This document shows, piece after piece, positions 1 through 10,597 of a DNA stretch of 64,000 nucleotides. Source of the DNA: Membranipora membranacea (Eukaryota > Bryozoa > Gymnolaemata > Cheilostomatida > Membraniporidae); contig OU612070.1 in assembly GCA_914767715.1 (NCBI GenBank), positions 21,688,025-21,752,024 of the forward strand, given 5' to 3'. A program made the translations under genes and the position numbers. The notes beneath the pieces are model-generated. The model ran no database searches, was not told the DNA's origin, and worked only from the letters and a program-made list of their open reading frames with translations. Position 1 is the stretch's first letter; each line of letters starts with the position of its first letter.

Positions 1-179
1 TTAATATTAACTTTATTGAACCGGTCAATGCCGTTTAAAGCAAATAAAGACCATGTTAAAATAAAATGCCATCAATTATATTGATAAAAAACACTTTTTT
101 TGCACAGAGATGTTCTATACATCGGGGTGGCTAGTTGTTCATGTCTAGTATGAGTAGTAGTGCTAGAGCTAGGGAAGTA

Positions 180-415
180 TTTGTGTGGTGGATGGTTAGG
201 ATTTAGAGAGGCTTTCTAGCATATCTCAGGCAGAACACGTCTGAGTAAACTGAAAGTTCAGTCAGTTGAAGGGCTTTTAATCTCTGGTCATAGTCTTCAA
301 TATTTAGTAGAATAATTCTAAGGCACAGTTTTGCAGACGCTCTAACCTCTCTTTGTCTGACTTAGTTATAAACGGGAACCAGCATTGGGCTGCATAAGAT
401 AGCGTAGATAATATC
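180..415 (-). pseudogene. Decayed LINE reverse transcriptase C-terminal fragment
   Basis: Conceptual translation on the minus strand gives a stretch with ILSTLSYAAQCWFPF and DKERLERLQNCAL, then after a frameshift IEDYDQRLKALQLTELSVYSD. This matches the region downstream of the RT domain in Jockey/CR1-type LINEs (pattern Y..xxW.P...., D.ERLER.Q..ALR, followed by LP/LT.LS). Frameshift and stops show it is dead. The family assignment is by remembered pattern only. Confidence 0.55.
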
Positions 416-1729
416 TTGCTCTGATAGAATAAATGATATTGACAATCATTTATTACAATTTGTTTATTAACACGATAACTTCAAACTAAAACACTTTACT
501 CAGGCTATACTGATAGTCAAAAAACTCAAATGCAGTACTACAAATTCTTTAATGTTTTAGGCGTCATATTGATGCAGTATCCGGAGTAGAAGTATTGTCA
601 CGCAGTAATTTCATCCAAGCCTGCATGAAGCGGCAATGTTTTGCATATGTATTTGTATTTTTGTTGTCATACTATCCAGAATTTTTCACATCATGCTCCC
701 ACTACTGTCAGATAAATGAACTGACGGCTCAATATTCGTGGTGATATAAGCTTAGAGAAGTTTATATACAAACATTCAAGGATGCAGCGTCAGGCTTTTT
801 TGTTTTATGAAAATGCAACATCCTTTGTAACAATCAGGATTAAATTGCCCTCGTTTTGCATCAATAATATGTCATATTTCTATGCTAGCATGTTTAGGTA
901 GTGATCATAAATATAAACCCATAAATATAAAGTGTGGGTTTATATTTATGGTGGTGATTACAATTTTTAAATTATGAATTTGGAAACCAACTTATCTACT
1001 TCTAGATGTAATCAGCATCTTATCAATGTCATATATCAATGTAAACCCTAAACACACTGTAGAAACCATTGCTCAGATTTCGATTATTTTTTGGAGAATT
1101 TGTAGGATTCAAATATAATACACCTTGCACAACTAGTTCCTACAACCTTTGAACATTTATTTGAGCTTCTAGCTTTTCTCCGGAGGTATAACTCACCAAT
1201 TGCTGAGCAGACAACTACATAACACAATAAAAAACAAATCTATCGCACAATTTACAAGAAGAATTTGATTTCTAAAAGGTCCAATCAAAAATAAGTAGAT
1301 ATAACACTTTATCGAGAGCTAGTCAAATGTTTCAAATGAACCATAAAACACAGACCTATGTATTGTGTCTTTTAGATCCCCACGTTGTTCAATACAAAAG
1401 CACTAAGTTCAAATGATACCAAAAACCCAAAAACGTCACAGTCACTTTCAAATAGAACAGATAAGCTTGATTATGTGGCTATTGAACTCTATTTAACACA
1501 TCGGTTGCCGTAATTTGCATGAACAAGATTCTGCCCACCACTTATAACCACGTACTAACCACAGAAACCATATCGCACATAAATCCTGTTGATGTCCAAA
1601 GCCTCACATCGAAAAAATAATGCTTTAGATGTTAAGGGACCTACCATAAATTACTGTGTTTTAAAAAGTTGCCAAAACTGAAAAAATTAAGTTAAGAAAT
1701 CAAAAATATATTTTCGTAACTCTATAGTA
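416..1729. other. Intergenic, no gene seen
   Basis: AT-rich DNA without coding signal. It contains one 16-bp inverted repeat (arms 906-921 and 935-950, cataaatataaaccca and its complement, 13-bp loop). Nothing else was supported. Confidence 0.5.
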
Positions 1730-1732
1730 TTT

Positions 1733-1955
1733 TGGACTTTGGGATTTTGGCTTTGGGGCCTTGGCCTTTGGGACTTTGGCCGCGAGACTCTGGTCACGGG
1801 ACTTTGGTCTTTGAGACTTTGTTCATTGGTACTTTGGTCTATGGGACTTTGGTCACGGGACTTTTGTCTTTGGGACTTTGTTCATGGTACTTTGGTCTTT
1901 GGGACTTTATTCATGGTACTTTGGTCTTTGAGACTTTGTTCATTGGTACTTTGAC
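1733..1955. repeat. Degenerate minisatellite (ggactttggtc units)
   Basis: Direct repeats of about 18-22 bp built on ttggtctttgggacttt and ttcatggtactttggtc run through this stretch. Two overlapping open frames (Leu/Gly/Trp-rich) arise only because the repeat lacks stops; I do not consider them genes. Confidence 0.8.
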
Positions 1956-2043
1956 CTGGATTCGGTATAGGGTGCAACTTGAGTACCATGAGATCCTGTA
2001 CCTGTACTCTAGAGGGGTAACCCTCTCCGCAATGACAACTTAG

Positions 2044-3263
2044 ACTTACTTCATACCAGGAATGGTGGGATATCCCTCCAATCCTCCCAGGTATGTATTA
2101 CTTGTTGTGTTGGATACTGCTTTTTTGGTGTTATCTACTCATGTATCACTTTAGTGCATTTCTGAATGTACTTGTGTTGTGGTTGTGTTGTGGCTGTTTG
2201 GATTGGCTGTTTGGTTTTGGTTTGTTGTAGATAACTCAAAATTATCGGACTGAATCCCAGTCTAAAACCAAACCAAAAGAGCATACCAAGTAGCAGTAAC
2301 AGACCCTAGGGAATTGGAATGAGAACACCAAATGAATATGATGCTTGATATATCATTATAGTACTTGTCGTTGGGAGGCTGCATTTGAAGTGCCAATAAA
2401 AGGTGAAAAATGTTAGGATAAGATTCGACAGGTATATTTTCAGCACTTAAATATTAATGTAATGACAAAGATAGATCCAACTATCAACATACATTGGAAG
2501 CTGCCGCATATTTTGCCCAAATCACAAAAATCCATGTGATTTTGAATTGTCACCATATTCATCAAAACCAAATAATAACGAACTCAATCTTTAGGAAGAT
2601 ATTTCCCTTGTTTTTAAACTTCTTGCAATCATTGACTTTACAATTATGCATTAACTGCAATTTTTACCTCATTTCTTTACCAAAACAATGCACGTCATCA
2701 CAATTTTGATCAGAGATTTACATTCTATAGCTCGCAGCGGTACATCATATTGACATAACCTCAAGTCATGTATGAAGCGGAGGTTTAGACTACCTGCGTG
2801 AGTGAGATGAGACGTAATTGGATGTTGGATTGTAACCTAGCAGGATAAGCCAGCATCACCAAAATTTACTAATTTTAATAAACTACAAAATAATGATGAC
2901 ACCATTCAATAGGATGACTGATGCCGACAAATATGAACATTATAGAAACTAAAAATATAATTCTTAGATAAAATATATACATAATTCCGACCATTTATCA
3001 CTGTCATACTAGAAGGCATAGCAGACACCGCAGGTTTGTTTTACATTCCTGTTATGTCAAAGGAAGGTCTCGGTTCCGAATGCCGAGGACGAGAACCAAC
3101 AGATTTTTGGAGATTTTTGTGCCACAGAGTGTAAAGATTCTAAATAGTATTATATGACAGAGCCTTGTTTCGTCAGTACGTTGTATTTTTTCTTTTACAA
3201 AATTACCAAAATAAAATATCTATCTATATTATTCTGTATAAGAGGGCAGTATGAGGTTAAATA
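2044..3263. other. Intergenic, no gene seen
   Basis: Low-complexity AT-rich sequence downstream of the lectin-mucin gene. One 71-codon open frame at 2494-2709 has ordinary chance composition and no recognisable domain. Confidence 0.5.
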
Positions 3264-3269
3264 TTTATT
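3264..3269 (-). promoter_or_regulatory. Polyadenylation signal AATAAA of the lectin-mucin gene
   Basis: AATAAA on the minus strand lies about 60 bp past the TAA stop at 3329-3331. Position and hexamer are as expected for an animal mRNA 3' end, though the hexamer alone is a weak signal in AT-rich DNA. Confidence 0.5.
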
Positions 3270-3328
3270 GGGTATGATATAATATATATATATAAGTATA
3301 TGTTGATGCTTGTATGGCATTGATAGGA

Positions 3329-6300
3329 TTAGGCATTGCTCTCACTATGAGAAGACACATCATCATCTAACATATCACCGTATAAGGGATTATCATACTG
3401 TGTCTGCTGTGACGTAGGGGTGAAGGTTATATCATCATCTGCGTGACAACTAGCTGCTCTGTACTTTGAATCCAAATTTCGCCTCCTGCACAAAAATCAT
3501 ATAATTCTTGAGTATGTTGCTTGATCAATAGATGCATACCCTTCTAACGGTAGGAAAATACTACGTGAACTACTATCTTCACATGCAAGATAAGGCTTTG
3601 CTTGAGATCTGCCATTGAAACTTCTGATTGCTGTCACAAACATGTTTCATCATAAATCAGCGCTTGAGTGACAATGTCATGTGTTCACGTTCTCAATGTA
3701 AACCTCCATTATGGTATGGCAGTAGAATTTAACTTACCTTACAACTCTAAATAGAACCGCTACCACAACTAAGACCAGCACTACAAATCCAGCCAAGCCA
3801 CCAAATACTATTCCTACAAAATCAAACAAAATAACTGGTTCAGTTATCCATACACATTTGTTCCTATCAATTAATTCAACTGTATAATGTGTTCAATTTC
3901 ATCATTTTATGTTCTTTGACAAATAATTGCGGTTACCTGATACCATGTGATGTTTGCACATGTATTTCTATTAACCCAAGCTTACCATAAGGAAACTGTG
4001 GTTCAGAGTCACCATCAACTTGTCTCCCAAGATCTCCTGCAACATAAAACTGAGAAGTGTCGAACTGAGAAGCGCAAGAAGAGTTTTTTTCAGTTTTTCA
4101 TGTGGCATTATAATGCATGAAATAACTTTTTTCTATAACCAACCTAGTTTTATCATTAATCTTTCACTGGAAAATGATATTTTGGTTGTGAAATAAACAC
4201 ATACATACATACATACATACATACATACAACATTAGATAGGAACTTGAGGCCACGATCGCATGATGTTGTTGTTGTTGTTGTTGTTTTATGGTGATATTC
4301 TATTTGCAGCTTTTTATTTCCCACTGATTTTACACATGTCATGATATTGTCATTGATTCATGAGGATACTTCATCATGATGACACCATATTGCATTTACA
4401 ATACTAACTCCATTTAATGATTGCCCGTTTCTCTAGACTTCTTACCTGTTTTACTGACGGTGGTTTTTGTTATTACTTCATTAGTTGAACCTTTGTCGGT
4501 TATTTTTGAATCAGTTACTGATACCGTCAGGGCTTTTGTTGACGATGCGGTCAGTTTTGCCTGAGTTGAAGAGGAGGTCGTCAAGGGAATTGTAATGGGT
4601 AGTGACTTGGTTGTTGACTGTTTTGGTGTCACTGTTGTTGTTTCTAATGCATTTGTAGTCTTCATTGATGCTGTAGTAGTTGAAGCATTCCCTGAATTTG
4701 TGGTGGCTTGTGATGATACAGCGGTCGCATTGGTTTCCAGTATTGCTGTCGTAGAGGTGACCTTTTGAGTAGATGATGTTGTGTTGTTTTGCTCTTGGGT
4801 AGTCATGTTGATGGTTGTCGGTGCTGTTGACACTGCTGTTGTCTTACGAGTCAGGGTTGTCTGATTTGTAGTTGGTGAAGGAGTTGTTGCTTTAGTCTTT
4901 GGTGATGTGTCTATTGCGGTTGTTTGGGTTGTTGGTGTGGTCATAGCAGGTGAGGTGGTGGGTGGTGTTGTCGATGGTGTGACTGTAGATGTTATGGTTG
5001 TAATGTTTGTTGTTGTTGGTACTGTGGTTGCTGTTGGTGGTGCGGTTGTGGTTGATGTGGTGGTTGTTTGTGTGGTGGTTTTTGGTGTTGTGGTTTTTGG
5101 TGTGGTGGTTGTTGGTGTGGTGGTTGTTGGTGTTTTGGTTGTTGATGTGGTGGTGTTTGTTGGTGTTGTTGGTGTTGTGGATGTTGGTGTGGTGGTTGTT
5201 GGTGTTGTGGTTGCTGGTGTGGTGGTTGTTGGTGTGGTGGTTTTTGGTGTGGTGGTTGTTGGTGTGGTGGTTGTTGGTGTTGTGGTTGTTGATGTGGTGG
5301 TGTTTGTTGGTGTTGTTGGTATTGTGGTTGTTGGTGTGGTGGTTGTTGGTGTTGTGGTTGCTGGTGTGGTGGTTGTTGGTGTGGTGGTTTTTGGTGTGGT
5401 GGTTGTTGGTGTGGTGGTTGTTGGTGTTGTGGTTGTTGATGTGGTGGTGTTTGTTGGTGTTGTTGGTATTGTGGTTATTGGTGTGGTGGTTGTTGGTGTT
5501 GTGGTTGTTCGTGTGGTGGTTTTTGGTGTGGTGGTTGTCGGTGTTTTGGTTGTTGATGTGGTGGTGTTTGTCGGTGTTGTTGGTGTTGTGGTTGTTGGTG
5601 TGGTGGTTGTTGGTGTTGTGGTTGTTGGTGTGGTGGTTGTTGGTGTGGTGGTTTTTGGTGTGGTGGTTGTTGGTGTTGTGGTTGTTGTTGTGGTGGTTGT
5701 TGGTGTTGTGGTTGTTGGTGTGGTGGTTGTTAGTGTTGTGGTTGTTGGTGTGGTGGTTGTTGGTGTGGTGGTTTTTGGTGTGGTGGTTGTTGGTGTTGTG
5801 GTTGTTGTTGTGGTGGTTGTTGGTGTTGTGGTTGTTGGTGTGGTGGTTGTTAGTGTTGTGGTTGTTGATGTGGTGGTCGGTAATGGTGTTGTGGTTGTTG
5901 ATATGGTGGTTGTTGGTATAGCCGTTGTTGTAGGTGGGGTGTATGCTAAAATATTGAGACAAGCATGTAGTAGGTGATTTGACAGATCGAGGTATACACA
6001 ATCTGACATACCATACAAAAGCTTGATGTGGAGCTCATTCTTTCGATATAATATGTTTGTAGCGCTTATTCCATTTCTGTTGTTAAAAGAGCATTATTAT
6101 GATATTAATTCTGCTTTCAAACTTTTTGTAAGGAAACATCTGGCTCTAATGCCAGGTTCACCTCAGGTTTTAGAGGTCCTGATACGCTTGAGTGTCAGAC
6201 GGTACTTACTATATTCACAGACGTAAGCATAGTGGTACATTAATGATGAGCAAGGATAGTCTTTCCAAGCAAACCCCTCATCTGTTCTCATCATCACACA

Positions 6301-8505
6301 GTCTGTATTGGCACAGAGAAAAGGACAGGAGTTATCTGGCTGTCCTCTACCCCAGTTACTGTAGTCCCACGGTGCACCTGTATAACAACAACAAGTAAAT
6401 ATAAAATATCCTATATATTTATCCCCTTTTATTCGAAATTCGTCAACAACAAAGTTCCATTTTCTAAAAACTAGATATTTATGTCAAGCTAACATACTGA
6501 TACTAAAAATAATACTGCATCATCAGAATAAATGACCATAATGCAATCCACAAAGCTGGAGTACAGTTTTCAGTGCTTGTAAATTGCAAATTTCTTTTGT
6601 TTCTTCTTCTTCATATGTACTAGGTCTGATTTGACCGCAGGTGACTTGTGTGGGGTAGAACCCTATACCCTTGCCCGCTGTTGCCGGCTTCTCTTTTTCG
6701 AAGAGGCAGAGGGGGATCTTTATACTGCGTCCAAGCACACAGTAGACCTCCTGTATTTATGGTCCTGATCTGAACAGACCTGGCCAGGATGAATGGCTTG
6801 CCAGTGCCAAATCGGAAATGACAGTCCACGCCGGAAATCGAGTCAGGATCCTAAGATCACAAGTCCTTACCCTTATCCGTCAGACCACTCCTGACTCCTG
6901 ATTACAGTGTAAACTAAATTGTTCCGAGGCAGCTCTTTCTTGCAGCCGCATTTATATCACTAACAGCCTTTTTCATATTATCCCATTCTGATTTATCTTC
7001 CTAGCTTATTTCTACAAGCCAAATTGTCAGGCTGCTCTCCATTGCAGGTCAATCTAAATTTTTGTTATCAGATTTCAATGATTCCATGGATAGCACTCCA
7101 AATCAGTCTCAACAATTGAGATTTTGACCTTTGGCATCAGTCTTATTCGTTTGCTGTGATTGTGCAAGCAGTCAATTGCTCTTATCCCTAAGAAGCAGGT
7201 ACAAGTGTAACCTCATGATCATATCCCAGGCATATAATGTCCTACATCCGTCTCTGAGTACAGCAGTCTCAATGTCAACAATTTTATTGTATCCATTACT
7301 GACAGGGATTTAGGTTGACGCCCTTGCTTACCAGAGTCCCACATGTAATTCCCCTCGCCATTCCTATCGTGTCCGCCTATCCAGTAACCGTTCCTGTCGA
7401 AGTTCAGAGCTTCGATTGTACTGCGTATATAATTTTGTATTCCGGTACTACTTATCTATTGGGTAAAAGATTTAACAAGTTGAAAATGATCTGGCTGCAA
7501 ATCACTAAAGCATTAAATCGCTCAAGGTCAATGCTGCAAAGTACATGAGCTTAGCCGTTGTCAAACAAAAGCAGCAGCCAGGTTTTTTCCTACTTAAATT
7601 CTTATTGCGAAGATTTGGCCAACCTTTTTAAATTAAATAAACAGATTCAGGTTGGTGTTACAGATGGATGTGGTTTTGGGGATGGGTAGATCAGACGGGA
7701 AGTTTTGCCATAGCTTTAAGTTAAATATCACAGTATGGTCTAGCAGCTAGATTGTCTATCATAATAAAGCTAGTATGCAAACTAAAGACATTATTCTAGA
7801 GAATGATGTAAGTAGCTTACTGTGACCAGATACCCTCCTCTACTTCTACAAGCCTGGCTAGCTTCTGTCCAATATAGCTCAGTATTAATAAACTGGTAAC
7901 ATTTACCAAACTCTGGTTTGGCGTATATGTAGCCTTCAACATAGTCCACATCAGGACACCCGTCACGAGCTGAAAATAATGAGGCGAGGGTATAAACAAT
8001 GAGAAACAACAAGACAGGGTGGTTACAAATGTTTCTTTATTGATGTTCAGAGCTGTAAGCAAGTATTAATGTAGGTTTGATGCTATGAAGTTCAAATTCT
8101 ATCCTTTAAAATACATGTGCACAATAACGACCCTCTCACTGAAGGAGCTGTTAATTCTACATCTGTAAATTGTTGCTACAATATTTGATGTAGGTTCCTC
8201 TGACCACAACTATATGTGCAGTGCATGCTTGTAAACTTTCCTTGTCGAGCTAGCCGCTTACTAGCTTGTATTAGAAAAACACCCACAATGCTACGGTAGC
8301 CAGGAACTCTAAGAACAAGTACCACCCGCGTGACTAATACTGATAACTTATTACTGACGTGATCCCCCCAACAATTATATCAGAAATCAACATTATGGGA
8401 TAAGTGGTCATCACTAGTAAATGACTTACATGCCTGAACTTCACAGTATCCACTAAGCAAAACTATACAGAAACCTCCCAATGTTTTTGCTAAATATGAC
8501 ACCAT
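3329..8505 (-). CDS. C-type lectin / mucin single-pass membrane receptor (8 coding exons)
   Basis: Exons (minus, in order): 8505-8430, 7969-7821, 7455-7332, 6377-6210, 5945-4446, 4036-3986, 3813-3738, 3485-3329. All junctions are GT-AG and phases agree, giving 2,301 nt (766 residues). Residues 1-25 form a signal peptide with a hydrophobic core (GGFCIVLLSGY). Residues 30-172 are a long-form C-type lectin domain: C30/C49, C66/C170 and C143/C159 fit the canonical disulfides, with YWIGGHDRNGEG at about 98-109, QPD at 129-131 (galactose-type calcium site) and WKD at 154-156 in place of WND. Residues 173-672 are Thr/Pro-rich mucin. Residues 691-711 are one membrane helix followed by RRR. The tail holds NPLY at 747-750, a PTB/endocytosis-type motif. 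I infer a type I cell-surface receptor, possibly for glycan recognition or adhesion. A short alternative first exon or other isoforms cannot be excluded. Confidence 0.88.
4199..4286. repeat. Two microsatellites in intron 5
   Basis: About eight copies of ATAC at 4199-4229 and about seven copies of GTT at 4264-4286, both inside the intron between the mucin exon (ends 4446) and the next exon (starts 4036). They are simple repeats with no coding role. Confidence 0.9.
5000..5945 (-). repeat. Mucin tandem repeat (TTTTP-type) inside the lectin-mucin gene
   Basis: The coding strand is built of 15-bp units encoding five residues of the form TTTTP/PTTTT with K, A, N, S and I variants. A second-order unit of 147 bp (49 residues) is visible: the marker gttgatgtggtggtgtttg recurs at about 5141, 5288, 5435 and then 5552 (147, 147, 117 bp apart). 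This is typical of O-glycosylated mucin stalks, where copy number varies between alleles. The same DNA is open in other frames on both strands (Asn/His-rich, Val/Gly-rich, Leu/Trp-rich); these are compositional shadows and not genes. Confidence 0.9.
6598..6897 (-). mobile_element. tRNA-derived SINE in intron 3 of the lectin-mucin gene
   Basis: On the minus strand a Pol III type-2 promoter can be seen: an A-box-like tract at about 6871-6887 (tggtctgacggataagg) and a B-box-like tract at about 6832-6848 (tcctgactcgatttccg), separated as in a tRNA with an anticodon-arm-like stretch between. A ~230-bp body follows, and the element ends in a GAA-repeat tail at 6600-6612. Head, body and short-repeat tail is the SINE layout. 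I do not recognise the family and saw no clear target duplication. Confidence 0.5.
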
Positions 8506-10170
8506 CGTCTGGATCGCTCGATGCTTTGGTTGCCACAAGGATTGTGATTATTGTGATGATATAATACCAGTTTTGCTGCAAAAATAAAAAGAATTCCGAA
8601 TGAATTTAAGATTTCAGCTAGAAACACTTGCAGCCTGAGTGTCTGTTTAAATGTAATTCCAGTGAAATCAGTTTTGACAAGCTACAGTTTTGACAAGTAG
8701 CTAGCTATCTTGAGGAAAATCTACCAAATATCTGTTTATTATTACGCAACGTTATAAGCAATAACAGATATTTTTTACTATGGAATTTATTCTGATATCT
8801 GGCTACCCTCACTCGTATCCAGTGAGTAAATAAAACACATGGCTTGCAATAACGGAATAGGTCAGAAACATAATTATATTGTCAACAACACCCCGCTATA
8901 TTTAATCAAGTATTTTTTTGGAACCAAACTACTTAATCAACATGGGCCCTTCTTGATTTTGGCAAACATCTAAAGAAGCCAAATTATTTCCGGTTAGTTG
9001 AGTCATATTTCAATATATTGGTTATAAGAAATTAATTTTGAGAGGTCGTGTAACAAATTTAAAATATCACAAGCAATGGTCAGCAATATTTTGTCAAATC
9101 ATGGGCTGCTTGATTTCTTGGCTGGAATAAGCTGGCATAATGCTAGCTTTTTCCAGCCAATGATTGTCAAAGTGCCCACTTTTTGGTCTTAGTAATCTAA
9201 ATGTAAAAAATGGCGACGTAACTTTGAGTTGCAGATCATTTTAGCTACAATATAATGTTTAAAAATCCAAATGACTAAACAATTTATGTAATGATATATC
9301 AACGAATCTGAGATAGACAGCTTGTTAGGGAGGGTTAAAGCTTAAAACTTTCACAGGGTCCATATCATTGGATGAATTCAATGAATGACATCAAATTACA
9401 AATATCAAAGAAAGGATAGCCTAGACAAAAAACAGATGGAACACAAAATTGACGGCCTAAAAATTGACTTGCATCTGGTGCTGTAAATCCATCACTAGAT
9501 ATACGTACTTGTGAGAAGAATATGCTATGTGGTATTAATTCAGATCTGTTCAATCACCAAAAAGCTGCTGTCGGCTATGAGTGGGAAGGCTACACTGATT
9601 ATTCCGGTGGTGTGATTTGATTACCCAAATGCATTGTTATATGATATAGATGGAGTAACACCAACAGTTTACTCCGGGGCTGGTTTTAATCACTGCTTTT
9701 TGTAAATCTGCAATAGATTCATCTGTGAAAATTTATAGAGATTGAGGCAGATTCGCTTTATGGCATTCTTGGCTTCACTTACACTCCTTTGCTCCAGAGA
9801 ATAAGAGAGAAATATCAATCAACTTCAATTCCCCTCCTCTGCGCAGTTTCTGATACACCACTGTATAATATTTTATTGGCGCTAAGTGTGCATAATCGTA
9901 TAGCTGTACTCAAATTGATTGTGTGTTGGTAAATTGAAAATAAGAGGCTCCTTATCATTGAGGAGTGGGCTGTTTATTGCAGGCCTTTCAGATCACATTG
10001 TTTGTTGTTATCTAAAAGCTGCACAGACATGACTAGAGATTTCAATGAGCCCACCTCGATATCACCTCATGTCATGAAAATTACACTGACACCATCAGAG
10101 ACCACACATTGTGACGCATATCAGTAGAGTGCGAGAGCAGACAACTTCTTCCAAATGGAACTGAGCTTTA
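8506..10170. other. Upstream of the lectin-mucin gene, no gene seen
   Basis: This holds the presumed 5' UTR and promoter of the lectin-mucin gene, whose start codon is at 8505. No TATA box or other element could be assigned with confidence. An imperfect hairpin lies at 9118-9160 (ttggctggaataagct and agctttttccagccaa around an 11-bp loop). The remainder looks like unique AT-rich DNA. Confidence 0.4.
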
Positions 10171-10597
10171 GAAGTTTGAAGTTGAAGTTTGAAGTTTGAA
10201 GTTTGAAGTTTGTTTATTGCCTAAATTCTAATATCCATCCTGTGATAGGTTGATAGCATCGAATGTACAGCACATACATGGAAAAATAAAAATAAAAGGA
10301 GTCTGAGCTGCATTAGTTAAAAAATCGCATATAAAATTCAAAAAAGGTATTTTGTCTTTTGGTTGTTCTACACTTGGATGGCCTATATTTATCTATTTTT
10401 GCTCTACGAGCAGATGTTCTGTTTGTGTTTATTTTAATACGAGAATTCAAGGGGTGATTGTCAGCTATTCTAGTGAAATGTTCACTGCAAGTGGTGTGCA
10501 GGAATGTTGTATAAGGCTGAGTTGATTGTTGGATATAGTTTTGTACACTTTTTGTCTCCCTCTGTCTGTGGTATGGAATATGGAGAAAATACGTCAC
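10171..10597 (-). mobile_element. 5'-truncated LINE 3' end with heptamer tail
   Basis: A 94-codon frame (10597-10313) is basic and ends with KRQNTFFEFYMRFFN, resembling the KNSFFPRTIRxWN signature at the C-terminus of many non-LTR retrotransposon ORF2 proteins. It is followed on the same strand by about 100 bp of AT-rich 3' UTR with AATAAA-like sequence and then tandem CTTCAAA units at 10171-10212. A short-repeat 3' tail after an ORF2 end is the CR1/L2-type arrangement. The protein match is a remembered pattern, so the family is tentative. Confidence 0.5.

Noticed and set aside
1732-2043. 103-codon Gly/Leu/Trp-rich protein
   Set aside because: Stop-free only because of the ggactttgg minisatellite; two frames are open at once.
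4892-6001. Long Asn/His-rich and Val/Gly-rich open frames overlapping the mucin exon
   Set aside because: Alternative readings of the same 15-bp repeat; the Thr/Pro frame alone joins in phase to lectin and membrane exons.
9118-9160. Possible miRNA precursor hairpin
   Set aside because: Stem is only about 16 bp with no flanking pairing or small-RNA evidence; noted as a hairpin only.
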